Shown here piece after piece: positions 1 through 10,677 of a DNA stretch of 64,000 nt (positions within the stretch are counted from its first letter, which is position 1; each line of letters opens with the position of its first letter). Source of the stretch: Piezodorus guildinii (taxonomy: Eukaryota; Arthropoda; Insecta; Hemiptera; Pentatomidae). The stretch is taken from positions 175,575,600 to 175,639,599 of the forward strand of contig CM041293.1 in assembly GCA_023052935.1 (NCBI GenBank). The letters are read 5' to 3'. A model generated the notes under the pieces. That model had not been told where the DNA came from. It did not search any database and saw only the letters and a list, made by a program, of their open reading frames with translations. Made by a program: the position numbers and the translations under genes.

Positions 1-431
1 ATGAGAATGTTCAAATAAAAAAAAAAAATAAAATAAAAAAATAACGATAAATAAATAAATTTAAAAAATCACAGAAGCGTTAATATAGAAGTTATTATTT
101 TTTTTTCTCCTGTTTTATTTTTGTTTTTTTAATTAGATAGGAATTGTATATAATTATTTTTTGATCAAAGCTCTGCACAGGAACAGAAGAATAATTTTGT
201 ATTTTGTTTTATTTTTATTTTTTTTAACTATCATCTAAATTAGTTTTATGTACATATATATATATATATATATATATTTTTTGTTTCTCTCACTCGAATT
301 GGAATGAGAAGTTGATTTATTATATTCAACAGTTTGGTTTTATATGTTACCTTTGTCTTGTGTATTTATTTTTTACTTTATCACTGTATTTTTTTTTCTT
401 CCATTATTACTCTAAGGCATCTAAGACTTTA

Positions 432-517
432 TTTACTTTCATATGTATTATTCTGAAGGGACTTGTCCCAGAATAAATAAAGAAATTATTATTATTATTA
501 TTATTATTACTGTTCTT
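432..517 (+). mobile_element. 3' terminus of a CR1/L2-like LINE with (ATT)n tail
   Basis: The stretch ends in a short hairpin (GGGAC-TT-GTCCC) followed by AGAATAAATAAAG and an (ATT)n tail. The same hairpin plus microsatellite tail recurs at 52925-52985 (+) and, on the minus strand, at 1656-1720 and 62205-62260. At 1656-2335 it lies downstream of a reverse-transcriptase C-terminus, which ties it to one LINE family. Only the last tens of bases are recognisable here. Confidence 0.55.
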
Positions 518-1106
518 ATGTTCAAAAACAAAAAATTGCATTAAAAAAATATTTTTTCAGTTTTCTCCTTTAGTTAGATATTGAATTCGTTCAACTTATA
601 TATTTATGTGTTTTTCATCGGTGGTAACAAGATAATATATTTATTTTTACAAAATCTACAAAATTAAAGGTACTTTACATGAAACAAAATATAAAATATC
701 GGCATTTAAGCCTCGTCAGACCATTTTTATCAGAATGAAAACTACATGATATTAAAGCCCATTAAATTTTACATCGATATAGCGAGTTTAATCAAAATCG
801 TCGTAACCATTTTCGAGAAAATCGAAAAAAGGTGCAAAATGCATACTATAAAGTGTATCTTCTGATAAGCTCATATTAATGGAAAAGGTTTTGTAACGTC
901 TCGGACGCATATTTGTCTTAAATATGAAATTTCAGTTTCATAGGACTTACCGTTTCCGTCCGGGAGTTATCACACACAGATTTTTTGCGGGACTTGGTTA
1001 TTTGTACTCAGAAGACCCTAAAACTTGTATTTCCGTTGAAAACTGGAATTCCAAAATTTTCACGATCGCAATACTTCCCCTTACTATATATAGTATGATC
1101 GACTTC
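510..1106 (+). mobile_element. Helitron-like (HINE) repeat copy 1, 5'-truncated
   Basis: This aligns by eye with the 3' two thirds of the repeat seen complete at 10678-11568. It shares the internal blocks ending in GCAATACTTCCCCTTACTA and half of the palindrome TTACTATATATAGTAA. The final GTAAGTGAAAGT is lost where the repeat meets unrelated sequence near 1096. It is noncoding; short open frames inside it are not genes. Confidence 0.65.
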
Positions 1107-1188
1107 TTGTAAGTCCCTTTCCTCAAGAAATACCCTAGATAAAACCTCACCTGCATCCCCCACTGCTGACAATATAACCGAACTCACC

Positions 1189-1504
1189 AAGGCTGCATAT
1201 CGACACACTCGGCGGTGATGGGGTCGAATATCTGGCCGGAGTCGCAAGTGCTCCAGACCCTCGTGAACCTTCACATGCGAAGTAGCCCCTGCAGTTATCA
1301 GGATCGTACGTTTTCTTTTCGCAGCCGAAACAACCGCTACCAACCCTGCACATGTCAAGGAGGGGTCGAAAATTTCCCCTTCCATGCAAGAAAACGTCGT
1401 CCAGCTTCCAAAACTGCAAAGGTCGAACTTGGAACAGTCGTCGTTCGGGCGCATGATCTCATCCGGAAAACATTCTTCGGCGAAAGACGCTCCAACAAGC
1501 AAGC
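1189..1504 (-). pseudogene. Peritrophin-like exon with two CBM14 chitin-binding domains, two frameshifts
   Basis: Secreted proteins with CBM14 (peritrophin-A) domains bind chitin in cuticle or peritrophic matrix. On the minus strand an acceptor (TTTTCAG) precedes the exon and a strong donor (TTG|GTGAGT) ends it. The exon opens with LLVGASFA-EE, which looks like the tail of a signal peptide continued from an upstream exon. Two domains follow. Domain 1 has cysteines spaced 11, 5, 9 and 11 and contains GEIFDPSLTC. Domain 2 contains TYDPDNCRGYFAC and SGQIFDPITAEC. Reading it needs two shifts, near 1341 and near 1271, each equivalent to one missing base. Either this is a decaying copy or the assembly carries indels. 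First and later exons were not found. Confidence 0.72.
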
Positions 1505-1655
1505 CTGAAAATAAGAATGAAGTATTACGTGTTTAGTCAGCTGCTATGTTTTTGAACGGCTGCTTTCTAAGGCAGCGGTAACTTCAAGAATTGAATTAGT
1601 TAGAATATTTCAGGTATTCATGAACATTATTTCTTGGAACCATTGAAGTTCATTT

Positions 1656-2335
1656 ATATAGAAAGAAAGAAAGAAAAATAAATTTTATTCTGGGACTTCT
1701 GTCCCCTAAGAATAACAAAAAAAGTACAAGAGTGAGTATTATGTCTGGCTTAAAAATAAAAACATTACAAAAACGAACTTAAGGTTATACTTATATTATA
1801 TATAAACACAGTAAATACTACTGCTATGCTTTTTTATTTATAGTGTAGTAAATACAAGGACAATAGAACATTCATGTATGACTATATAATACTAAAAACA
1901 TGTGCATACAGAGATACTATGATTGAACCTCACACTAATATCGTAAAATCGTAGAAAAAAAAAAAAGAAAAGTTTTTGTTAACGACTATTATTCTTAATT
2001 TTTTATACAATTATTCGGAAGACTGATTACTGAGGAGATGATGGAATAATTTGTTTTTAAACAAGGTTAAGGAAGAAGCTTTGCGTATAGAGGTAGGTAT
2101 GGAATTCCAAAGAGAGGTGGCACGCAAACTAAAAGATTTTTTGAAGAATGATGTTCGATGAGAGGGCAAATAGAGGTTAGTGGGTTGGGATCTTGTGTTA
2201 AACGAATGTACTGATGAGCAAGGGATGAGTAGGTCAAGAATGTAGGATGGACTTTGGGTTTTAAAAGTGCGGAATAGGAATACTCCCAGGAAATACTGTC
2301 GGCGAGAAACTGGATTGAGCCACTTCAACTCGGCA
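1656..2335 (-). mobile_element. CR1/L2-like LINE 3' fragment (reverse transcriptase C-terminus)
   Basis: The minus strand at 2011-2328 encodes about 105 residues matching the C-terminal end of CR1/L2-type reverse transcriptases, with the signature ATSLWNSIPTSIR followed by SLTLFKNKLFHHLL. Downstream comes a 3' UTR ending in the family hairpin and a (GAAA)n tail near 1660-1680. There is no upstream RT core, so it is a 5'-truncated dead copy. Related fragments lie at 2745-3420 and 62205-63125. Confidence 0.75.
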
Positions 2336-2342
2336 TACTTGT

Positions 2343-2557
2343 TATATATCTATATATATATATATATATATATAATATAATATTATAATATATATATAAA
2401 TATATAATATTCAACATACAAAATAAAAAGATACTTTATATAGATTACATAAATATTACAATGTACTCTAACAATAGAAAAAACTATACATAAACAACAA
2501 TTATTTAAATTAAATTATTAAAATGAGGAAAAAGCTATATACATAAAAAAAAATAAT

Positions 2558-2607
<50 letters not shown>
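2343..2607. repeat. AT-rich tract with (TA)n microsatellites
   Basis: Two dinucleotide TA runs, about 2350-2400 and 2565-2607, flank low-complexity AT sequence. A shorter TA run is at 253-278. No gene is visible. Confidence 0.8.
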
Positions 2608-2610
<3 letters not shown>

Positions 2611-2744
2611 CTTCTAAATATTGTCTTCTGAGAAAATAAAATCTTATTTTAACAAAACCAAATTAAAATTTGGGCGGTAAACAAAAATTTTCTTTCATTC
2701 AATGTAGATTTCTAGATGAAATTGGCATATCATATTTGCTGATC

Positions 2745-3420
2745 GTCTATTTGGGATGACAGTAGGTAAAGGAAAAGTTGGGATTTGAATAAGGATAAAG
2801 AAGTGGCATGGCGGATATGGTTTGGATAGAGAATTCCAGAGTGCAGTAGAGCGAACAATAAAGGAACGATCAAAAGTTTTGGTTCTGTGGGTAGGAGATA
2901 AAGGTCAGAATGTCGGGATCTAGTTTTAAGTAAGTGGACTGAGGATTTAAATTGAAGGAGATTGTGGATGTAGGAAGGACGCTGGGAGTTAATAGTTTGA
3001 TAAAGGTATGATCCAAGGAAATATTGTCCGCGGGTGGAGGGAAGGAGTCACTTTAACTCACCTATAAGTGGGTAACATGAGATCTCCTTGAAGTGCCGAA
3101 GACAAATCTTAAGAAAATGTTCATAATGCGCTTTAATCTGTCTTCAAGCACAGTCGGGAGGCCGTCATATGCCACACAACAATATCAAAGTAGGGGAAAT
3201 AATGTGAGGATACGAGGAGCTTACGAGTGGATAGGGGAAGGAGATGACGGGAGCGATGGAAAAATTTAAGAGTACTTATTGTTCTTCGAGAGTTTGGGCA
3301 ATATGGGGTTTCCAGGAGAGGGATTGGTCGATGGTGATACATAGGTTTTTTACAGTGGAATTGAAGGTAATTGGGTAATTTTGAGGATTAGACTTGGAAA
3401 GTTGTTGTTTTTAATATTTG
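2745..3420 (-). mobile_element. Degenerate CR1/L2-like LINE fragment
   Basis: In pieces, the minus strand reads as the C-terminal part of the same reverse transcriptase as 1656-2335. The 3133-3342 frame has LLVSSHYFPYFDIVVW (the thumb-region motif that follows the RT core) and later frames give GQYFLGSYLYQT and ALLWNSL. Several shifts and stops are needed. It is an old copy with no intact domain. Confidence 0.6.
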
Positions 3421-3465
3421 ATATAATGGTTATATTAGAATTAGATATATATATATTATATATAG

Positions 3466-3632
3466 GTTTTCCATGAAATGTATATTTATCAAAGGATTTA
3501 GTCTTGTTGTTTTCTTCCGAATGTTTACATATTTAAAGTGAACAGTCACTAATCCTCTACCTTTGTATTATAAACTATAAACATTAGCTTCCCAATCAAT
3601 ATCCCACTTTTTAGTATAACTCCAAATATGAA
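3466..3632 (+). mobile_element. Mariner-family 5' end fragment
   Basis: This matches the first ~165 bp of the mariner family in this window: a terminal repeat resembling TTTCCATGAAATG, then TTGTTTTCTTCCGAATGTTT and the untranslated leader up to CTCCAAATATGAA. It breaks off at the start codon region. No transposase follows. Confidence 0.65.
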
Positions 3633-4199
3633 AGTTTCCAGATTTCAAAACTCTCTAAATACATCTTGAACACAATAAATGACCATCGAATAAAGATAAC
3701 CCACTGTTAGGGTCCGCTGAGTCCAAATAAGCAAGTCCCACAAAAATGTCTCTTATAATAAAGCTTGGATAAAAGTTAAGATATGGTGTAATCCGTACTG
3801 TTTGGTGGAAGTTGTAATGCTGCAAAGAGAGAGATCGGAAGGCCACGGATGAACTAGATTCGAAATCTCAAGAATTGGTTCGACTAGAAGTTATTCAGAG
3901 CAGACATCGTATTGACATGTTGATTTTTAACCTTCGATATAACATGAACATGAAGAGAGGAGGTATTGGTACGACACTAATTTCTTTCCCTAAGGTCGCG
4001 CGTTTAAACCTAGCAGGGGACCGTTGGTTATGCCTTCACTTCCGAGGGGACCTAAAATGGATATTATGTCAGGTGATTGTTAAAAATTACGATTCTGGTT
4101 ATTAAGGCACTAGTGTGAACAGGAATGATTCACTCATTTACTATTTATTTGTAAACACGGTATGACGGAAAATATTAGTATTAAGGTTATTGCCAACTA
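3633..4199. other. Interval without a gene; small HINE remnant
   Basis: About 3700-3765 resembles a diverged minus-strand piece of the HINE repeat (GGGTCCGCTGAGTCC, then AAGTCCCACAAAAA). The rest shows no recognisable coding or repeat signal; an open frame at 3875-4105 has no family features. Confidence 0.4.
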
Positions 4200-4860
4200 T
4201 TGGTTGTTTCACATGAAATGTCCGTTTTTATAGTTTCTGAATTACATAAAGGATTTTGCAGGTCTCTGTTGTTTTCTTCCGAATGTTTACATATATAAAG
4301 TAAACAGTTACTAATCCTCTACCTTTGTATTATAAACATTAGCTTCCAAATCAATTACCCACCCCTACCAAACAGTTAAAGGACTCTCAGCACAACTAAA
4401 TGCAAGTCCATCTACCGTTTCCAGACATTTAAAGTGTATCGGGAAAGTAAAAAAGCTCGATACATGGGTACCTCATTATCTCACTGAGCGGCAGCAAGAC
4501 CCCATGTTTCAAAACATTCCGTGTAAAAATAGAAAGAACTGGGCTACGAAGTTCTTCCGCACTCACCATATTCTCCTGTCTTGTCTCCAACAGATTACCA
4601 CCTGTTCAGGAATTTAGATAACTTCGTCAAAGGAAAACTTTTTGAAAATGATGTTCAAGTGAAAAGTGCGGTTTCAGATTTTGTTTCACTTTAAAGCTCA
4701 GAGTTTTTCAGTTCGGGGATAAAAAATTTGGTGTAACGTTGGGAAAAATTGTGTAGACAAAGAAGGTAAATACTTCGAATAAAATTATCTTGTTTTCATA
4801 TCGTATTTTTAATAAAAATCCTTTACCTTGAAAACGGACATTTCATGTGACACGACCCAA
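4200..4860 (+). mobile_element. Mariner deletion derivative, copy a
   Basis: Inverted termini (TTGG.TGTTTCACATGAAATG at the left, its complement ending GACACGACCCAA at the right) are flanked by TA on both sides, the mariner target duplication. Two internal deletions are visible. One joins the leader to the second helix-turn-helix region, removing the transposase N-terminus. The other joins the region after HDLTE to KELGYEVLPH and removes the first two catalytic aspartates. It is therefore non-autonomous. The second deletion is shared with copies b to e. Confidence 0.85.
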
Positions 4861-5299
4861 TAATAATAAAAAGGTGAAGCCCTGGAAAATTCCAAACTTT
4901 TGACTTGAGTTTTGTCCACCTAAATTGATGATTTTGCCCACTGTGCGGTCTATATACTTTTGCCGACGAAACCTTCTTAATATTTATTTAAATAATATTA
5001 AAATAATCTAGTAATAAATTTATTACCCTCAATATCCTCAAAACGTAACACCGCATGAGCCTGTATATGTCCATGTATTGTTCTTCAAACAAGGAAACTA
5101 AGATTCAAAACCAGCCGGAAACAAGAATTTCATTTTTATTTTAATATTGTCACTGTAAACACAATGCAGGATATTATGCAATGCCTTTACAATTTTTATT
5201 CGTCTTTTCCTTGACAATAAAAGTCTCCCTATAATTCTAATATTGATATAACGCTTCATCAAGGCTCATTCTAACTTTCATTTACCCACATATGGAACG

Positions 5300-5503
5300 A
5301 ATAGTAAGGGAAAGTATTGCGATCGTGAAAATTTTCGAAATCCTTTTTTTTTTTTTTTTTTTAATCGAAATTTAATGGGCTTTAATATCATGTAGGTTTA
5401 ATTCTGATTGAAATAGTCTGACAGGGCTTAAATGCCGATATTTAATATTTTATCCCTGAAGAGTCTCTTAAATTTTTACTTTTACATACTTAAATATGAA
5501 ATA
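5300..5503 (-). mobile_element. HINE repeat copy 2, internally deleted
   Basis: It begins AGTAAGGGAAAGTATTGCGA and jumps through a poly-T tract to the internal block with TTTAATATCATGTAGGTTTA. It ends at GAGTCTCTTAA, the same truncation point as copy 3 (6833-7260). Mariner copy b is inserted between the two. Confidence 0.6.
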
Positions 5504-6832
5504 TTGGGTTGTGTCAAATGAAATGTCCGTTTTCAAGGTAAAGGATTTTTATTAAAAATACGATATGAAAACAAGATAATTTTTTTCTCATCATTGTCGT
5601 CATTTTTCTTTTGTTCTAATATTTGTTCGTTAATTATCAGGCCGATTTGCAAAAGGAATTCTTGGATATTTTTTTAAAAACACTTTATTTATTCCAGTAT
5701 CGCGACGTTTCAGCCTCTAGTGCCATTTTCAAGCTTCATGCATATCCATCTCAGTTATCTTTTAATTTTACCGCTTTTCACCAGCGTCGTCATAATTTTT
5801 TTAAAACGCGCGCACGTCGCGCACGAGAACACCTAAAAGGCGGCTGAAAACTGTTAAGTTTTTTTTTTTTGAAAAATGACATTTTTAAAAAAAAATTTTG
5901 ACGACGCTGGTGAAAAGCGGTAAAATTAAAAGATAACTGAGATGGATATGCATGAAGCTTGAAAATGGCCCTAGAGGCTGAAACGTCGCGATACTGGAAT
6001 AAATAAAGTGTTTTAAAAAAAATATCCAAGAATTTCTTTTGCAAATCGGCCTGATAATTAACGAACAAAGATAATTTTATTCGAAGTATTTACCTTCTTT
6101 TTCTACACATTTTTCCCAACGTGACACCAACTTTTTTATCTCCGAACTGAAAAACTCTGAGCTTTGAAGTGAAACAAAATCTGAAAACGCACTTTTCACT
6201 TGATCATCATTTTCAAAAAGTTTTCCTTTGACGAAATTGTCTATATTCCTGAACAGGTGGTAATCTGTTGGAGACAAGTTGGGAGAATATGGTGAGTGCG
6301 GAAGAACTTCGTAGCCCAGTTCTTTCAATTTTTGCACGGTATGTTTTGAAACGTGGGGTCTTGCTGCAGCTCAGTGAGATCATGAGGTACCCATGTTTGG
6401 TAGGTGTTTCCTTCTACTGTATGTTTGAGGACATCGTTGTCTATTACGGACGGAGGTCTTCCTCGGGGCAAGTTTTCCAAGTCAGTATCCCTAGCTGAAA
6501 ACTTAGCAAACCAACGGCGAATGGTCCGTTCATTAACATTCCCTTCCCCAAACGCCTCGCAAATATTTCTAGCGGCCTCAGCTGATAAATGGTCAAGTTT
6601 AAACTCGTACAAAAATATTACTTGAAAATCGCGTGTTTCCATGTTCATATTTGGAGGTATTATAAAAAGTGGTAACTGATTGGGAAGCTAATGTTTATAA
6701 TACAAAGGTAGAGGATTAGTAACTGTTTACTTTAAATATGTATACATTCGGAAGAAAACAATAAAAGAGACCTGAAAAATCCTTTATGTATTTCAGAAAC
6801 TATAAAAACGGACATTTTATGTGAAACAACCC
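5504..6832 (-). mobile_element. Mariner deletion derivative, copy b (interrupted by a foldback element)
   Basis: The element has terminal repeats TTGGGTTGTGTCAAATG and (complement) GTGAAACAACCC with flanking TA. The minus strand keeps an N-terminal HTH frame (6325-6648) with MNMETRDF, RTIRRWFAKF and the GRPP linker, plus a C-terminal frame (6077-6337) with LGYEVLPHSPYSPNLSPTDY, whose last D is the third catalytic aspartate. The two are out of frame across the shared internal deletion. A 486-bp foldback element (5584-6069) splits the left end, so the mariner portion is about 0.84 kb. The transposase is dead. Confidence 0.85.
5584..6069. mobile_element. Foldback element inside mariner copy b
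   Basis: Two arms of about 200 bp (5622-5800 and 5890-6069) are near-perfect inverted copies of each other around a short GC-rich and A/T-run centre. The flanks share GATAATTTT (5575-5583 and 6070-6078), consistent with a 9-bp target duplication. Each arm contains GGCTGAAACGTC preceded by a GGC-containing half-stem, a degenerate hammerhead-like motif. The arms translate to mirror-image open frames that are artefacts of the palindrome. Confidence 0.75.
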
Positions 6833-7260
6833 TATATATAGTAAGGGAAAGTATTGCGACTGTGAAAATTTTCGAAATCCAGTGTGCACCGGTATTAGTC
6901 AACTGAGTCTTCCATAAAAGGTCTGTGTGTGTGTAGTCATTCTAGCTCAAGGAAAAAAGATGCACTAAACTGAAATTTCATATTTTAAGACAACTACAAG
7001 CTCGAGATGTTTTAGCAACTTTGTCATCAAAATCGGAAAAACAGAAGAGCCACTTTATACCATGCATTTTGCACCTTTTCACGATTTTCTCAAAAACGGC
7101 TCTAACAATTTTGATTAAACTCGCTATATCGACGTAAAATTTAATGAGCTTTAATATCGTGTAGGTTTAATTCAAATTGAAATAGTCTGACAGGGCTTAA
7201 ATGCCGATATTTAATATTTTATCCCTGAAGAGTCTCTTAATTTTTTACTTTCACTTACAT
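6833..7260 (-). mobile_element. HINE repeat copy 3
   Basis: It starts with the 3' palindrome half TATATATAGTAAGGGAAAG and runs through the conserved blocks (TTCATATTTTAAGACA, ACCATGCATTTTGCACC, TAAATGCCGATATTTAA) to GAGTCTCTTAA. There it is directly followed by the terminus of copy 4, giving a head-to-tail array. Confidence 0.7.
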
Positions 7261-8104
7261 ATATATGAAATATATAGTAAGGGAAAGTATTGCGATCGTG
7301 AAAATTTTCGAATTCCAGTTTTCGACGGAAATGCACGTTTTAGGTTCCCCTGAGTCCAAATGACCAAGTCCCGTAAAAAGGTCTGTGTGTGTGTGGTCAC
7401 TTTAGCGCGAAAACGAAAAGTCCTATGAAACTAAAATTTCATATTTAAGACGCCCGATATGTTACAGCAGCTTTTTCATCAAAATCAGCTAACGAGAAGA
7501 GCAACTTTCTACCATGCATTTTACACCTTTTTACAATTTTCTCCCAAACGGCTCTAACGATTTTGATTAAATTAGCTATGTCCATGTAAAATTGAATGAA
7601 CTTCAATATCATGTAGGTTTCATTCTGATTGAAATAGTCTGGACAGGGCTTAAATGCCGATATTTAAAATTTTCTTCCTCTAAAGTACCTTTAATTTTGT
7701 AGATTTAAAAAAATTAGAAGCATAATCTTGTTAGCGATATCCAAGTAAAGGAGAAAACTATAAAAATATTTTTAAAGCAATTTTTTGTTTTTGAACATAT
7801 GAAAAGTAAATACATGTATTTATAATATACTGTTGGAAAGCTAAAGATTTTAGAAAAATATTATAATATACACCAGCTTGTAAAATTTAATAAATAGTTA
7901 TGAAAAGGCGATAAAACTAACTGATTATTTTAGATAATAATATAATAGATTTTTTAATAAAACACATGTTTCTATAGAAATTCCATTTAATTAATTCATT
8001 AATGCTTCACTCATTTTTATCTCTTACTTTGTTTGAAAATTCTTTAATCGATTTTAAAAACGGAGGTAAGGAAAAGTCGTGTTTTGCCCGCACCAGATTT
8101 TTAT
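7261..8104 (-). mobile_element. HINE repeat copy 4, near full length
   Basis: It spans from the 3' end (ATATATAGTAAGGGAAAG) to the 5' terminus, whose complement reads TCTGGTGCGGGCAAAACACG. The subterminal repeat near 8075 is slightly mutated (GTAAGGAAAAGT). No open frame of note is present. The family has no coding capacity in this window. Confidence 0.75.
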
Positions 8105-8209
8105 GTTTAAAATAAAACTGTTTTTGTATTAAAAAAATAAGTATAGAATGTTTTAGAAGGCTATTTACTGTTTACATATTTCACTAATTTTACATAATTA
8201 TTTCCATAT

Positions 8210-8457
8210 TTGCATCCAAATCAATACATATATATTTGCATATTAAGCATTTTTAATTACATGAATAAAGCCCTTGTCATAAATATAAATAGAATCTACC
8301 GACTTTTAGTGTTTAAGCAAGAGTTACCAAATACACACATATAGACCATTTTGTGATACTTGATTTGAATAACTCAAATTCCAAAATTTTCAGGTAGGCA
8401 AATAATTTCACTTACATTATATTTTGTACATGATTAAGCGTAGGTAGGGGGTTAACT
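8210..8457 (+). repeat. Unclassified repeat also present inverted at 24181-24415
   Basis: The block with GCCCTTGTCATAAATATAAA, ACTTTTAGTGTTTAAGCAAG and TAGGTAGGGGGTTAAC recurs in reverse orientation at 24181-24415, again fused to the same SINE-B copy with matching junction. The pair looks like copies of one composite unit. Confidence 0.7.
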
Positions 8458-8642
8458 TTGGTGTAGTGGCTAGCGTAACAGCCTTCTATGCCCAAGGTTC
8501 AAACTATGCAGATGGCCCATGGATTTTTTAAAAGAAGAAAAAATCCTTGGTAGCGCCGTCCTTCGGAGGAGACGTATAATGGTTGTCGCAAGCCTGTGCG
8601 ATGTCAGCTACACGTTTAAGATCCTTATCCTTATTTAACCAT
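8458..8642 (+). mobile_element. SINE-B copy (tRNA-derived)
   Basis: A tRNA-like head (GGTGTAGTGGCTAGCG; B-box degenerate, AAGGTTCAAACTATG) is followed by the SINE-B body (GCCGTCCTTCGGAGGAGACG, CCTGTGCGATGTCAG). It breaks off before the tail. Confidence 0.75.
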
Positions 8643-8736
8643 CTCGCAATGGGGCGAAATACCAAATCATAGGACATTGTAGTATTATGGCCAGACTGCT
8701 GGCCGTACGAAAAAAAGGTTAAACGTAGACTACCAT

Positions 8737-9812
8737 TATTTTTACTTTCACTTACTATATATAGTAAGGGAAAGTATTGCGATCGTGAAAATTTTCGAAT
8801 TCCATTTTTCAACGGAGATACATGTTTTAGGGTCCCCTGAATCCAAATGACCAAGTCTCTCAAAAAGGTCTGTGTGTGGTAACTCCCGGACAAAAACGAA
8901 AATCCTGTGAAACTGAAATTTCATATTTAAGACACCTATACGCCCGAGTTGTTACAGCAACTTTTTTAATAAATTCGGCTGACCGAAAGTGTTACTTTAT
9001 ACCATGCTTTTGCACCTTTTTATAATTTTCTCAAAAACGACTCGAACGATTTGATTAAACTCGCTATATGGATGTAAAATTAAATGGGCTTTAATATGAT
9101 GTAGGTTTCATTCTGATTGAAATAGTATAAAAGGGCTTAAATACCGATATTTTAAATATTTTTATCTAAAGTACCTTTAATTGTATATATTCTATAAAAA
9201 TAAATATAATATCTTGTTACCATTGATAATTAACAGCTAAATATGTCCGTTGAGCGAATTCGATAAACAACTAAAAGAGAAAACTGAACAAATAATTTGT
9301 CAGCATTTTTTGTGTTTTTGAACACAACAATAGTTGTATAATATACCGTTGGATAGCTAATGATTTTAGAAGAAATATTATCTGATACACGGAATTGTAA
9401 AGGATAATGGAGAGTGATGAAAAGCAGATAAAACTAACTGTTGAAAGGGAAATTTATGTTGACCGTGCTGCAACCTGGCGGCTTGGCAATGAAGCAGAGG
9501 GCGACAATCTTGTTTTTTAACATAAGAACAGTAATATAGACGTATTATATACCGTTGGAAAGCTAAAGATTTTAGAAAAAATATTATTTTATACATAAGC
9601 TTGTAAAAATGAATAAAGAGTGATAAAACTGATTATTTTAGATGATAATATATTAGAGTTTTTAACAAAACACATGTTTCTATATTATTTCAATTTAATT
9701 AATTCCTTCATGGTTTCACTCATTCATATCTCTAACTGAATTTGGAAATTCTTTAATCGATTTTAAAAACGGAAGTAAGTGAACTTCGTGTGATGCCCGC
9801 ACCAGTTTTTTA
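8737..9812 (-). mobile_element. HINE repeat copy 5, with an internal extra segment
   Basis: The 3' end is TTTTTACTTTCACTTACTAT with the palindrome at 8752-8767. The 5' end (complement of ATGCCCGCACCAG) is near 9806. It is longer than other copies because the block around CCGTTGGAAAGCTAA appears twice (9345 and 9555), separated by about 100 bp of different sequence (near 9440-9520). Confidence 0.75.
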
Positions 9813-9990
9813 ACGAGGAATCGATTTCTGTATTCAGATTTTAATTTTGATGTACAGGATGTTCCAGAAGAGGGTGTTCCACACTTTTTTTTTTTTTTTT
9901 TTTTTTTATTGGAACCGTATAATTTAACATCGTGAATTGATTCCACACCCTAGTTCCAGCAACTTTTACTTAATACTCTCTTTTTTACAG

Positions 9991-10066
9991 GAGCAACTGT
10001 ATAAAAGGATTACGGAGTTTTTGGGCAAACGACAACCCCCACCTCTTTTCCATATAAGAAGAGCAG
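9991..10066 (+). CDS. Candidate orphan exon, unknown protein
   Basis: A pyrimidine-rich acceptor (CTCTTTTTTACAG) precedes 76 nt that are open in one frame and end at AGCAG|GTACCA. The translation starts EQLYKRITEFLGKRQPPPLF and ends with basic residues. Base composition is less AT-rich than the surroundings, which is why I list it. No partner exons were found and I do not recognise the family. It could be chance. Confidence 0.3.
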
Positions 10067-10139
10067 GTACCATTCAATTGACAATAAAAAAAAACATGAA
10101 CGAAATCCAAACACATTTGTATTCAAAATAGTATAATTA

Positions 10140-10677
10140 GTTACTTTTACTAATTATGTTTGTACATAATTATGTATTACAAAAAAAAAATGTTTTTTTT
10201 TATTATTTGAGGGTACGTTGGTTTAGTGCAATATTAAAAAAAAAATAATTTATTAATAAATGTAGAGCACTAGGTGATAATTTATTTTTAGAATTCATGA
10301 TAATAATACGTTCATAAAGAACAAACAAACATTTGAAACAAAGAAACTGAAATTTATAGGAACAACATTTTCAAAAAAGCAAGAGCCAAAAGGGAATTTT
10401 TTTTTTCTTGTATACCGGCACGAACCCGCAGGTAATTATTAATGGAAAGTAAACTATAAACCTTCTAGTTAATTCCTGTGGTGGTAGAATTCTGGGTGAT
10501 TTTCGTTATGAATGTTTTAATTTTTTTTATGTTTTTCAATAATAAAAACTTAAAGAATCTATGAAAGTTCTAGCTAAGTAAACTTAAATTATGATAATAA
10601 AGTGAAATTATCGGAATAAAGATGATTCATTAATTTTGGTTCTTCAAAATAATTGTGGTATTTTTTTAAAACAAAAA
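10140..10677. other. AT-rich interval, nothing recognised
   Basis: Long A and T runs with no frame, splice pair or repeat family that I can identify before the HINE copy begins. Confidence 0.6.

Noticed and set aside
1008..1502. A 164-residue CBM14 protein read in a single frame
   Set aside because: Only its first ~55 residues follow the CBM14 pattern; the rest is out of frame, and the exon ends at a splice donor at 1188/1189.
5623..6068. Two similar 74- and 92-residue proteins on opposite strands
   Set aside because: They are mirror images created by the inverted arms of a foldback element, without conserved protein features.
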